Under the pieces are notes generated by a model. It was not told where the DNA came from. It was given only the letters and a program-made list of their open reading frames with translations, and searched no databases. Of a DNA stretch of 64,000 nucleotides, positions 55,960 through 64,000 are shown piece by piece. Every line of letters starts with the position of its first letter. Position 1 is the first letter of the stretch. The translations under genes and the position numbers were made by a program. Source of the DNA: CBDCYS01 sp965226185 (GTDB lineage Bacteria > Acidobacteriota > Terriglobia > Bryobacterales > UBA6623); NCBI GenBank assembly GCA_965226185.1, contig CBDDCT010000007.1, positions 434,001-498,000 of the forward strand, in the 5' to 3' direction.

Positions 55960-56730
55960 ATGAGCGCCGATCCGCAGTGCCCCCATTGCGAAGGAACCGG
56001 CTGGAAGCAGGTCGTCCGCGACGGCGTCGAAGCCGTCGAGCGCTGCGCCTGCCTGCAAGGGGCCCGCCAAGAAGCTCTACTGGGAAAGGCCCGTATTCCC
56101 GAGCGGTTTCGCGAGGCGAGCTTCGATAATTTCTTCCCGCCGAGCCCGCGCGAAAACCCGATCGCGAATGAGGCGCTCACCCGCGTCATGCTCACCGCCA
56201 AGGCTTTTGCCCGGGAATACCCCTCGTCCGCGAAGTCCGGTCTGATGCTCCAGGGACCGACCGGCGTTGGGAAAACCCATCTTGCTACCGCTGTCCTGAA
56301 AGAGCTGATCGCGCGCGGTTTCGAATGCGCTTTTTTCGACTACCAAAACCTGCTGGACCGCATCCGGCAGAGCTATAACCCCGCCGCCGGGGCGGCCGAC
56401 AAGCAGGCTTACGGCGCGGCTCTCGAGACCGACGTCATCCTGCTTGACGATCTGGGTTCGCACCGCGTCACGGACTGGGTGGAGGATACCGTCACCGCGA
56501 TCATCAATCACCGCTACAACGCGCGCAAGGCGCTCATCGTGACGACCAACCTGCCCGATCCCGAGCTAGGCGACAGAATCACGGAGAAAGACCCCGTGTC
56601 CGGGCAATACAGCGTCAAAGATACCCTTGCCGACCGTATCGGATCCAGGGCCCGCTCACGGCTTTATGAGATCTGCAAGGTGGTCCAGATTCAAGCGAAA
56701 GATTATCGCTTGAAGGATGTCGGACGATAG
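55960..56730 (+). CDS. DnaC/IstB-like AAA+ ATPase
   Basis: 256 residues from the ATG at 55960; a TTG in the preceding gene would lengthen it. An N-terminal zinc-binding pair of CxxC-type cysteines (CPHC at 7-10, CAC at 29-31) precedes the AAA+ core. Walker A is GPTGVGKTH (about 100-108) and Walker B is VILLDDLGS (about 159-167), followed by sensor VTTNLPD and a C-terminal RIGSRARSRLYE arginine-finger region. It resembles helicase loaders, and could load DnaB. It overlaps a remnant gene by 14 bases. Confidence 0.9.
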   Translation: MSADPQCPHCEGTGWKQVVRDGVEAVERCACLQGARQEALLGKARIPERFREASFDNFFPPSPRENPIANEALTRVMLTAKAFAREYPSSAKSGLMLQGPTGVGKTHLATAVLKELIARGFECAFFDYQNLLDRIRQSYNPAAGAADKQAYGAALETDVILLDDLGSHRVTDWVEDTVTAIINHRYNARKALIVTTNLPDPELGDRITEKDPVSGQYSVKDTLADRIGSRARSRLYEICKVVQIQAKDYRLKDVGR

Positions 56731-57350
56731 ACGAGAGGTTAACAGCAAGGACTTCCGTGTCAACAAGGGATTAGCGAACTGGACTTACTTACAACGGCTG
56801 GGCCGCCGGATCAACCGGCGTCTGCTGGAAGTCGAGCGGCGTGTCAGCCACAACTGTGGTATGAGCGCCGGCAGCATCCAACGGGTGGTGCAAGCGACGG
56901 CCAACGAGGACGGTCAGAAGGCGCCGGGCTTGCGATTCGGCCAGCCGCGCGTGATGGCATTGTTTGTGGCGTTGAGCCTGTTTCAGCATCTTATCGACGG
57001 TTTTCAGAACCGGGACTTGCGGACACAGGTCGCCCATCTTTGGGGGGTGGCGTTGGGGGACTATTCGGCGAGTCAGATGAGTTACGACCTGCGGCACTTG
57101 CGGTGCAAGGGGCTGATCTACGGCCCGCCGCGGAGCCGGCGCTACTTCCTCACCCCGTGGGGCTGGAAGGTGACGCGATTGTTTGCGCGCTTGGAGGCGC
57201 GGGTGTTTCGTCCCGCGGTCGCCGCTTTTGGTGAGGAACCCAGCGCGCTGCCGCGACCCTTGCGGGCCGCGCTGAAGAGGGTCGATGGCGAACTCGACCA
57301 ACTGCTCTCGGCAGCCTTTCCTTTGCCGGCCATGTATCATAAGGACAGGA
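56717..57350 (+). pseudogene. C-terminal fragment of an uncharacterised conserved family
   Basis: The frame carries the pattern KGLANWTYLQRLGRRINRRL, VSHNCGM, APGLRFGQPRVMALFVAL, GFQNRDLRTQVAHL and QMSYDLRHLRCKGLI, which I recognise from a conserved bacterial protein family with a winged-helix-like C-terminus but no known function. The N-terminal half is missing and the C-terminus has no stop of its own; the frame runs straight into the tmRNA gene and ends at the tag stop codon (57478). The fragment overlaps the DnaC-like gene by 14 bases, a sign of truncation. Confidence 0.6.
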
Positions 57351-57708
57351 GGGGGCGTAACGGATTCGACGGGATTGGACCGTCGTTGAGAGGCATACCG
57401 GGTTCCGAGCTCCCGTTAAACGATCGGAAAACTATAACTGCCAACAATGATGATATGCAGTTAGCCTACGCTGCCTAATCTTAGGTAGCCGCTCATGCTT
57501 GCGGGTCCGCACAACAGCAATGGGTGTCATTTTCGCGGAATAGGCTGAAGGCTTCTGTCCGGAGCCGCAGGCCGAGATTCAATCGGGCTGGGCCGGTTCT
57601 AACTCGTTCGCTCCAAGGAGCCTGCCGAGATTTTCGAGCGAACTAAGTATGTAGGCTCTCGTCGATAGACACTTCCGGACGCGGGTTCGACTCCCGCCGC
57701 CTCCACCA
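57351..57708 (+). ncRNA. ssrA: Transfer-messenger RNA
   Basis: 358-nt tmRNA that frees stalled ribosomes and tags the incomplete protein. The 5' end GGGGGCG pairs with CGCCTCC before ACCA, giving a 7-bp acceptor stem with one G:T pair. The 5' region GTAACGGATTCGACGGG and the T-arm GCGGGTTCGACTCCCGC are standard. The tag ORF is at 57440-57478. The CCA is encoded. It is followed by a truncated TadG gene and preceded by a fragment gene, so both sides show rearrangement. Confidence 0.95.
57440..57478 (+). other. tmRNA tag reading frame (ANNDDMQLAYAA)
   Basis: Twelve codons from GCC (resume alanine) to a TAA stop encode ANNDDMQLAYAA. The AYAA end fits the usual small hydrophobic degron read by ClpXP-type proteases. 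The residues before it are unusual in detail. Confidence 0.92.
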
Positions 57709-57715
57709 AAATAAG

Positions 57716-58363
57716 TTACTTGTTTTCACCTAGGAGCGTAACCACCGTGCTGCTATCCACTACCGTGTCGCAGAAGTCACAGGCCGCGGGCACCGGCGGG
57801 GTGCTTAGATAAGCCAGAGCTAGAGCGGGCGGCATTCCGGTCACGGGATCTGTAGTCACCAGCGCTCCGGATGGATTGGCCACCCCGCCGGTGACCCCAA
57901 TCTGGTCGGCCTGCAGCGTGACCCCCGAACCGTTCACCTTCAGTGCGGAATCATGATTGGAGTTCACTATCACACCGCAGTCGGCGATCAGGCCGCTTGG
58001 CCCTCAGCCGCCTCCGTTCAGCGTGAGGGCGCCTCGGGCGGTTGGATTCAGCGCCTGGACACATCCGTCGGCGCCGGGGAGAAGGCCGGCCACGGAACGG
58101 GCTCGAACCACAACTGAATCCCGCTGGATCACCCGCATGAAGAACGTGGGTATTTCCTCTCGGATGATCACCTCGACAAAATTGGAATCGCCGCTGCGGG
58201 GTCCGCTGAGCGGCGGCGTGTTGACGGTGACCTGCACGTCGGAGTCGGCATCATCGAATCCGTTGAGCTTTGCATCGTTCTTGGCGCCCTGTTGGACTTC
58301 GCTGACGGGGCTCATGCGCCAAAGCTCACGCGCCGCCCATGGCGCCGTGACTATCTTCCGGCT
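57716..58363 (-). pseudogene. TadG-like pilus/secretion protein remnant
   Basis: Reading the minus strand, an upper frame (58315-58004) has DADSDVQVTVNTPPLSG, FVEVIIREEIPTFFMRV and SVVVRARSVAG, matching TadG-type surface proteins. A single-base shift near 58004 changes frame to 57973-57716, which continues GGVANPSGA and DFCDTVVDSSTVV and then ends abnormally in GENK. The N-terminal membrane anchor is absent and its upstream part merges into the bcp 3' end. The gene was broken at both ends. Confidence 0.65.
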
Positions 58364-58815
58364 TAGAGCCCTTCAACCAAAGAACTGACGTGGTTCTTGA
58401 CCTTGACCTTGCTGTAGATTTCGGCGATCTTGCCCTGCTCGTCAATCACGAACGTGGAGCGCACGATCCCCATGAACTTGCGCCCATAGAGGGACTTTTC
58501 TTTCCACACGCCGTAGGCCTCGGCGATTTCGTGCTCGGGGTCGCTGATGAGGGGGAAGGGAAGGTCGAACTTGCTCTTGAACCTGTCATGCGAGGCGACA
58601 CTGTCGGGGCTGACGCCCAGCACGGCGACCCCCTGCTTGGCGAACAAGGCAATATTGTCACGAAAATCGCATGCTTCGGTGGTGCAGCCCGGCGTGTTGT
58701 CCTTGGGATAAAAGTAGAGGACGACCTTTTTGCCCCGCAGGTCCTTGAGTTTTATCTTGCCGCCGCCGTCGGCGGGTGCGGTAAACTCGGGCGCTTCGTC
58801 TCCAACCTCGAGCAT
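58363..58815 (-). CDS. bcp: Thioredoxin-dependent peroxiredoxin (Bcp type)
   Basis: 150-residue peroxiredoxin that reduces peroxides with electrons from thioredoxin. The peroxidatic Cys44 lies in YPKDNTPGCTTEACDFRD, with the resolving Cys49 five residues on, as in 2-Cys Bcp. Fold residues LKDLRGKKVVLYFYP and the C-terminal FVIDEQGKI are present. ATG at 58815. The stop region abuts the TadG remnant. Confidence 0.95.
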   Translation of the reverse strand: MLEVGDEAPEFTAPADGGGKIKLKDLRGKKVVLYFYPKDNTPGCTTEACDFRDNIALFAKQGVAVLGVSPDSVASHDRFKSKFDLPFPLISDPEHEIAEAYGVWKEKSLYGRKFMGIVRSTFVIDEQGKIAEIYSKVKVKNHVSSLVEGL

Positions 58816-58937
58816 GGGGCTCCTCCTCCTGATCCTTCTTTGCCGTTCGTTCGGGCTTCGGCGCGGCCGGCTATCCGCCGCGCGGCCGCCTCCGCGGAGG
58901 AGTGACCAGAGCGGAGGGAGTGTCCACGGAAGGGCTG

Positions 58938-59438
58938 TTACTCCGGCTCCACCTCAGCTTCCAGGCTGAACTCGGAAACGCCGCCGTCCACATCAGTCAC
59001 TCGCAGAATCAGTTCGCGGCGTGCGTCGATCCGGTCTTTGGAGATCTCGAAGCGGGCCGCGATGACGCCTTGGACCGTATCCCCCGGCGCCAACTTCGTG
59101 GATGAAAGGAGAGGCTCGTTCTTCATCTCTCCGAGCCCGGTGAAGAACTTGAACAACTGCTTCAAGTCGAAGGCGCTGATGGTGCTTCCTTCGTAGGGAA
59201 TGCCGTTTTCATCCACGACGATAATCTCGCGATCGTCGACGACAAAGAGGATGTCGGACTTGTTGGCGCCTTCAAAGTCGACGATTGCGACCGAGGCGTT
59301 CTGGTCCATCGCGAGGGTCCGCACTTCCGTGATGTCGCCATCGATCCGGGCAGCCTGGTCGTAGGCGGCGAAATAGAACAGGGCGGCCAACACGGACGCT
59401 CCGCCAAGTCCCGCGAGTGCGAATTGGTAGAATTTCAT
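58938..59438 (-). CDS. Membrane-anchored hypothetical protein
   Basis: 166 residues starting with one membrane anchor (MKFYQFALAGLGGASVLAALFYF). The exported part alternates beta-like strands (VAIVDFEGANKSDILFVVDD, REIIVVDENGIPYE) and ends in an acidic EAEVEPE. A segment about TKLAPGDTVQGVIAARF may form a short domain. No family is recognised. It is on the same strand as bcp but separated by 120 bp. Confidence 0.6.
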   Translation of the reverse strand: MKFYQFALAGLGGASVLAALFYFAAYDQAARIDGDITEVRTLAMDQNASVAIVDFEGANKSDILFVVDDREIIVVDENGIPYEGSTISAFDLKQLFKFFTGLGEMKNEPLLSSTKLAPGDTVQGVIAARFEISKDRIDARRELILRVTDVDGGVSEFSLEAEVEPE

Positions 59439-59677
59439 CGGTTTGGAACCGCGAGCTTCTCAGTTTACACAAGCGCTTTGTGTAAGATCTGTCTTACGAT
59501 TATGACGCGAGCGGCGGCGCGCTTGCCTTCGTCACGGCCGTCGGCGCCCAGCAAGCGATATTGACGAATCCGTTACAGCGAGGAAACCCCCGAATGACTT
59601 GCCGACCCGCTCGTCGAGTTCGCAGCCAGGCAAAATGCCTTTCGGGCCATTGGCGCGGCATGAGCGCGTACGCCAGC

Positions 59678-60634
59678 CTAGCCGCCCCCCGCTAGTTCTT
59701 GGACAATTTTTTTCGCCGTGTCTCTGGCGCGTTCAATCTCACCGGCTCCGTAGCTGATGGCGGCGACACGCGGATGACCGCCTCCTCCGTAACGTTCGCA
59801 AAGGGTGGCGAGGTTGTGTGCCGGCTCTTCGGCGGCCCAAGGGTTTGAGCCGACGGAAACCTTGGCGCGAAAACCGGCGTCGGCGACCGAAACGGTGTAG
59901 GTGCTTTCAGGGAACAGGTAATAGGGGATGAATTTGTTGTAGCCGCTTATATCGGTGTCGGAAAGATCGAAGTAGAGAACCGAGCCCTGAAGCGATGAGC
60001 GCTTGTGGATGATGTCGATGGAGTCGAGGTGACGCTGGTACAAATGCTCAAAGCTAGCTTTGATCTCGGGCAGATCCGCAATTTCTCCAAGCGGCCGCGT
60101 GGTCATCATCGGAATGACCTTCGAGGTCATGTTTTCTTCAGACGCCTCGAACACCAGCGTGAGCTTCATGGCGGGCTCGACCATTTCCACGGCTTCCTTC
60201 GCGCTGGCGTATTGCGCCCCGTCAATGATGTCCGCCCAGCGGATCAGTTCCTCTTGAGCCGAGGCGTCGTAACCGAACTTCTCACTAGCCACGCGGGCGA
60301 TGAACTTCGTGCATGACCTGTAGGTCGGATCGTAGAACTTTTTCCCTGAGCTGTCATCGTGGAAGTGCTGCTCGTCCGCCTTCGACAGGAAGGCGCTCTG
60401 GTGATGGTCGAACCACCAGGTCAGCTTGGAAGAACCACAGTACTTGAAGTCGACGATGACGTTCTCATCGCCGTCAAATAGGGACACGTCGAACTGCTGC
60501 TTGGCTTGATGAAAGAGACCCCCAAGAGTAAATTCGGCTGACGAGTCCACGTGATTGCGGAAGAAATCCGCGAAAAGCGCAGCCGAGCAGGCGCCGTCAA
60601 AACAACGATCATGGTGAAAGAGCCGGACATTCAT
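59678..60634 (-). CDS. DHH family phosphoesterase-like protein
   Basis: 318-residue protein from the ATG where MNVRLFHHDRCFDGACSAALF begins; an upstream start would add 14 residues. The catalytic region shows HHDRCFDG, IVDFKYC and WWFDHHQ, a variant of the DHH metal-binding set, and a C-terminal DHHA1-like RYGGGGHPRVAAI that binds substrate phosphate. The family includes oligoribonucleases and RecJ-like enzymes. The exact substrate is unclear. A repeat element lies just upstream. Confidence 0.85.
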   Translation of the reverse strand: MNVRLFHHDRCFDGACSAALFADFFRNHVDSSAEFTLGGLFHQAKQQFDVSLFDGDENVIVDFKYCGSSKLTWWFDHHQSAFLSKADEQHFHDDSSGKKFYDPTYRSCTKFIARVASEKFGYDASAQEELIRWADIIDGAQYASAKEAVEMVEPAMKLTLVFEASEENMTSKVIPMMTTRPLGEIADLPEIKASFEHLYQRHLDSIDIIHKRSSLQGSVLYFDLSDTDISGYNKFIPYYLFPESTYTVSVADAGFRAKVSVGSNPWAAEEPAHNLATLCERYGGGGHPRVAAISYGAGEIERARDTAKKIVQELAGGG

Positions 60635-60693
60635 GGCAAAGCCAACTAGGATGCCGCATTTTAACCGAAAGGTCAACCCCGCCGATGGCGGCG

Positions 60694-60974
60694 TGTCAAG
60701 AGGCGATAGAAATGTCCCCTTGTTGAGGGCGATAGAAATGTCCCCTTGCGCGCTAAGCTCTTAAGCCCATTCGCCTTGTTGAGCCGAGTGCTGTTTTCGC
60801 GGCGGCGAGGGAGCAGTCAAGGGCGAGCCCGTAGGGCTTGGCTTTGCGGACCCTTGACGGATCCCTCGGCGTCGCCATCATCAGCCTGCTAGGCGAAGGG
60901 GCCGACCACGAACCTGATCCAAAGGGGACATTTCTATTGGGCGCGCAAGGGGACAATATCATTGGGCTACAACA
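60694..60974. mobile_element. MITE-like element with double terminal inverted repeats
   Basis: About 280 bp with two copies of GCGATAGAAATGTCCCCTTG at the left (60703-60722 and 60729-60748) and two matching inverted blocks at the right (60921-60942 and 60946-60966). No ORF with a transposase signature lies between. Two copies of a 17-bp direct repeat (CCCCGCCGATGGCGGCG) flank it at 60677-60693 and 60975-60991. Paired terminal blocks of this kind are known in IS21-type elements; the family here is not certain. Confidence 0.6.
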
Positions 60975-61014
60975 CCCCGCCGATGGCGGCGGGTGCGCGA
61001 CATAGAAGTGAAAA

Positions 61015-61140
61015 TCAGGCGCGGCGCGCCTCCCAGTAATCGTCGAATTTGGCGCTGAGGCGACAACAGCGCAGAGCGATGATGGCGTTGGCGCCGCGCG
61101 GGGACCAGAACATGCCGGAGCGCTTCCGTCGGGCGCTGGA
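61015..61140 (-). pseudogene. C-terminal remnant of an ISKra4-like transposase
   Basis: The minus frame reads GMFWSPRGANAIIALRCC, then RLSAKFDDYW and ends EARRA followed by TGA at 61017-61015. I recognise this as the typical C-terminus of ISKra4-family transposases. The rest of the gene is missing. Confidence 0.6.
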
Positions 61141-61305
61141 GTTGCTCAAGGTCAAGATTTGAAACCGAGATGTAGTCAGTAACCGCCGCACCCGCCCAAG
61201 CTAACCCCCACAAACAAAACACTTCCGCCCCGCCGTGTTTCGAACTTCGGTCTAACAGGCAAGGAAGCGATTCACGATAAGTTGTAGTTCGGTTGGCTCA
61301 CTACA

Positions 61306-61716
61306 CTAGCAGCGGCTGTCCTCACTCGGCTCTAGGAATTGCTGGCCTCCGAGAATCTTGGGCAGATTCTTCGAGAAGGCGTTGCGGGAGAGCACTTGGT
61401 CGCAGCCGGCTCGGCGGGCGGCGTCGATCAGTTCGGACATCTCGTGCCGAACAAAACCAATTAAGGGAGTCCCGGCGAGCGCGGGCGTGGCCTTGAGTTT
61501 GGCCACGATCGAAACCGTGTCCATTCCAGCCGCGTTCAGGTCGAGAACGATCAGCGCCGGGGGGGCGGAGGTCTTTCCCAGAAGTTCAGTTTCCGAGCAG
61601 GCGAATTCGACCGTTGTCCCCACGTGCTTCGCTGTTTCGCCGATCTTGGCCGAGAAGAAAATGTCGGGTACGACCGCAACGACTCGGCGCTGGTTGATGT
61701 TTTCCATATGCTCCAT
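61306..61716 (-). CDS. Degenerate receiver-domain protein
   Basis: About 136 residues from ATG at 61716 (61707 and 61797 are alternatives). The fold resembles a CheY receiver: VVAVVPDIFFSAKI (strand 1, where the acidic pair would be Asp-Asp but only one Asp is seen), LIVLDLNAAGMD (phospho-acceptor Asp present), and a C-terminal helix. The conserved Lys near the end of strand 5 is not clearly present. It may be an atypical or pseudo-receiver with an unusual signal role. It stands alone. Confidence 0.6.
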   Translation of the reverse strand: MEHMENINQRRVVAVVPDIFFSAKIGETAKHVGTTVEFACSETELLGKTSAPPALIVLDLNAAGMDTVSIVAKLKATPALAGTPLIGFVRHEMSELIDAARRAGCDQVLSRNAFSKNLPKILGGQQFLEPSEDSRC

Positions 61717-61985
61717 TCCCTCCGCGGCATTCTCTCCGCGGTGCATTTCTTCGGAGGGGAGCGATCTCGGCCGGCCGGCGCCGAAACCGGCTTGCAACGT
61801 TTGTCACCGTCGCGGGTGTGATTCGCTCGGGTAGTCTATGCTGATAAGTTGACCGGCTGGACCCGTGGTTTTGGATCAGCTCGCGAACGAGCGCTCCTCT
61901 CACAGGTAATTCTATCAACCTGCCGAGACGAGCAACGACTCGTACCACGCTGTTGCAACTACCGCCCATGGGGGGCGGTACATCC

Positions 61986-62825
61986 ATGAGTTCGTCGAAA
62001 CACAAAGTAGCCATCGCCCATAGCCCGGACCCGGACGATGCGTTCATGTTCTACGCCCTGGCCACGGGCAAAGTTCGCTCGGACACTGTCGAGTTCGAAC
62101 ATATTCTCAGCGATATTCAAACGCTGAACACCGCGGCGCGCCAGGGCCGGTACGAGATGACCGCTATCTCTTATCACGCCTATCCCTACGTCTCGGACCT
62201 TTACATTCTGACCTCGGCTGGTTCCAGCATCGGCGATGGATATGGCCCGATCGTGGTCTCGAAACACGGTTTGAAGCCGCCGGAGCTAAAGGGCAAGACG
62301 ATCGCCGTGCCAGGCACACTGACGACTGCTTACTTGGCGTTGCGGCTGTTCGAGCCGGATTTCGAAGAGAAGGTCGTTCCATTCGACAAGATTCTGGAAA
62401 CCGTGGAATCGGGCGAGGCCGACGCAGGGGTTGTTATCCACGAGGGGCAACTGATTTACAGCCAAACCGGTTTGCGTCGTGTTATGGACCTCGGCGCCTG
62501 GTGGAAACAGGAGCACAATCTGCCTCTGCCGCTCGGGGCCAACGCCATCTTGCGCTCACTGCCGCCTGGCGTACAAAAGGAAAGCTGCCGCTGCTTGAGC
62601 GAAAGCATCCAATACGCTCTGGACCATCGCGCGGAGGCCCTGACTTACGCGCTGGAGTTTGGCCGCGGCCTCGACAAGCAGTTGGCGGACGAGTTCGTCG
62701 GCATGTACGTCAACGAGTACACGACCGAGATGCATCCATCGGTGGTCGAGTCGGCCCAGAAGCTTTTGGACATGGGTTATGAAACCGGATTGATCCCTAA
62801 ACGCGTCCCAATAGAGTTCGTATAA
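61986..62825 (+). CDS. mqnD: 1,4-dihydroxy-6-naphthoate synthase (MqnA/MqnD family)
   Basis: Enzyme of the futalosine pathway for menaquinone. 279 residues from ATG at 61986 (the frame is open to 61953). It begins KVAIAHSPDPDDAFMFYAL, the substrate-binding motif of the family, and continues AISYHAYPYVSDLYIL, GYGPIVVSKHGL and VIHEGQLIYSQTGL. The call as MqnD and not MqnA rests on the SPDPDD motif. Other mqn genes are not in the window. The downstream HEAT-repeat gene is 79 bases away on the same strand. Confidence 0.88.
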   Translation: MSSSKHKVAIAHSPDPDDAFMFYALATGKVRSDTVEFEHILSDIQTLNTAARQGRYEMTAISYHAYPYVSDLYILTSAGSSIGDGYGPIVVSKHGLKPPELKGKTIAVPGTLTTAYLALRLFEPDFEEKVVPFDKILETVESGEADAGVVIHEGQLIYSQTGLRRVMDLGAWWKQEHNLPLPLGANAILRSLPPGVQKESCRCLSESIQYALDHRAEALTYALEFGRGLDKQLADEFVGMYVNEYTTEMHPSVVESAQKLLDMGYETGLIPKRVPIEFV

Positions 62826-62904
62826 TGAGCCCAGGCTGCGGATCGCCGAGTCATCGGAAAACCGATCCGTGGTAACAGCAGCACACACCCGTCGGGTATC
62901 CGCC

Positions 62905-64000
62905 ATGAAGAAGTATCCCCGTCTTACGCATTCCGTGGTTGTTACTTTTGTTGCCTTGCTCATTGGCTCAGGCCTGAGGGCCCAGGTGCAAGATCTGAGT
63001 CACTCCGACCCCAAGCGGCGAATGAGAGCGGCTGAAAAACTTGGCGACACCAAAGACTCCGAATACATTGCGCCCTTAAGAAAGCTGCTGAAAGACCCCG
63101 TCCCCGAAGTCCGGGGCAAAGCGGTCGCCGCGATTGTGAGCATCGGCACGCAACACAGCCTCGAGCCTCTTGCGGAGGCGTCGCGTGACTCGATTCCTGA
63201 AATCCAGTTCATGGCCGTGGACGGGATGGTGAACTTCTACTACCCCGGATATATCAAGCGCGGATTCTCCGCGTCGCTGAAAAAGTTTGGAGCCGGCGTC
63301 AAGAACCGCTTCGCGCAGCCGGCGGAAATTGTCATTGATCCCTATGTGACGGTTTCACCTGAGGTGATCAGTGCCGTTGCGCGCCTGATCACGGGCGGGG
63401 TGACGCTCGAATCCCGCGCGAATGCCGCACGGGCGGCGGGTATTCTGCGGGGCAAGGCCGCCCTTCCGCAGCTCAAGGAGGCGCTGCGCTCCAAGGACAG
63501 CACTCTGATCGCCGAGTCCGTCCGAAGCATCGAAAAAATTGGCGACACCAGCGCCGGGCCCGCCCTGACTTTTCTATTGCGTGATCTCGACGAAAAAGTC
63601 CAGCTCGCGGTGGTGAAAGCGGTCGGCCAGTTGCTCGTGAACGAGGCCGTGCCGGAGCTGGTCGGGCTCGTCAAAACCAGCGAGAACAAGAAGATTCGGC
63701 GGCAGTCGTTGATCGCGCTGGCAAAGATTCCCGACTCGGCGGAGAGGACGACTTTCCTGCTTTACCTGCGTGACCGCGATCACCAAATGCGAGCCGCCGC
63801 CGCCGAGGGTATTGGCAGGGCAGGGGATCCGCAAGACCTGAAGGTGATTAACGAAGCGTTCACGAAAGAAAAGAATGAATCCGCCAGGCTGTCGATGGCA
63901 TTCGCGTCAGTCTATCTGGGAGATGCGAGCCAGTTGAGTTATTTGACGGATGGACTGAACTCCACATTCCATCGCATGGAGGCCCGCCCGTTTCTCGTGG
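62905..64000 (+). CDS. Exported HEAT-repeat protein, 3'-truncated by window edge
   Basis: 365 residues are visible before the window ends. It starts with a signal peptide (VVVTFVALLIGSGLRAQ). The rest consists of HEAT or Armadillo-type helix pairs (LRKLLKDPVPEVRGKAVAAI, LKEALRSKDSTLIAESVRSI, LTFLLRDLDEKVQLAVVKAV, LLYLRDRDHQMRAAAAEGI). A non-repeat section lies at about 110-160. Such proteins act as interaction scaffolds. Its start codon and signal look sound. Confidence 0.8.
   Translation, partial: MKKYPRLTHSVVVTFVALLIGSGLRAQVQDLSHSDPKRRMRAAEKLGDTKDSEYIAPLRKLLKDPVPEVRGKAVAAIVSIGTQHSLEPLAEASRDSIPEIQFMAVDGMVNFYYPGYIKRGFSASLKKFGAGVKNRFAQPAEIVIDPYVTVSPEVISAVARLITGGVTLESRANAARAAGILRGKAALPQLKEALRSKDSTLIAESVRSIEKIGDTSAGPALTFLLRDLDEKVQLAVVKAVGQLLVNEAVPELVGLVKTSENKKIRRQSLIALAKIPDSAERTTFLLYLRDRDHQMRAAAAEGIGRAGDPQDLKVINEAFTKEKNESARLSMAFASVYLGDASQLSYLTDGLNSTFHRMEARPFLV

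Noticed and set aside
56717..57478. Complete 253-residue CDS ending in the tmRNA
   Set aside because: The last 40 codons are tmRNA sequence; the N-terminus of the family is missing. It is listed as a truncated pseudogene.

Overview
The window reads as a GC-rich bacterial chromosome segment. The gene content suggests an Acidobacteriota-like heterotroph: paired GltX and GlnRS, the futalosine menaquinone enzyme MqnD, a secreted S9/DPP-IV peptidase, a DUF1080 Tat lipoprotein, a secreted GH2 glycosidase and SGNH/TPR and beta-propeller exported proteins. The phylum is an inference; no rRNA is present to confirm it.

Layout. (i) 1-12.55 kb: two near-identical group II introns (one cut by the window start, one complete at 10397-12336) bracket a carbohydrate and export block: GH2 glycosidase flanked by a pair of REP-like hairpins, hydantoinase B, a membrane protein broken by one stop codon, rhamnulokinase, and a divergent Wzt-like protein whose ATPase domain is degenerate. 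The complete intron lies inside a decayed IS1380-type element. (ii) 12.5-24.7 kb: a decay zone around housekeeping gltX-glnS. It holds an MFS transporter, a fused tyrosine-integrase/IS91 transposase remnant, a PIG-L deacetylase with one amber codon, a full IS1380 element inserted in a gene of unknown function, and a 97-bp dispersed repeat. (iii) 24.7-46 kb: mostly intact genes: S9 peptidase, GT4, SGNH-TPR protein, RidA, an ECHDC3-like crotonase, a diguanylate cyclase, NagA, IlvE, an O-methyltransferase, DUF1080 protein, two secreted propeller proteins, and a small patch of debris (integrase fragment, HicB with truncated HicA, NAD-binding fragment). (iv) 46.2-57 kb: adenosine-specific kinase, an orphan TRAP receptor, an operon of three GT2 and one DUF1972 GT4 glycosyltransferases, LipA, AccC-BCCP and a DnaC-like ATPase. 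(v) 57-64 kb: tmRNA (tag ANNDDMQLAYAA) sitting between two truncated genes, Bcp peroxiredoxin, a DHH phosphoesterase, a MITE-like element with doubled terminal repeats, a degenerate receiver protein, MqnD and a HEAT-repeat protein that runs off the end.

Themes. Sugar handling is recurrent (GH2, RhaB, MFS, NagA, glycosyltransferases, Wzt-like protein), consistent with polysaccharide breakdown and surface glycan synthesis. Lipoate (LipA) and biotin carboxylase genes serve central carbon metabolism. Several genes are interrupted by one in-frame stop or by insertion, so the segment looks to be undergoing active mobile-element turnover. No CRISPR array, rRNA or tRNA was found by eye. No entirely new system stands out with certainty. 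The best candidates for follow-up are the Wzt-like protein lacking its catalytic Walker B, the intron/IS1380 relation, the tmRNA junctions and the double-TIR element.
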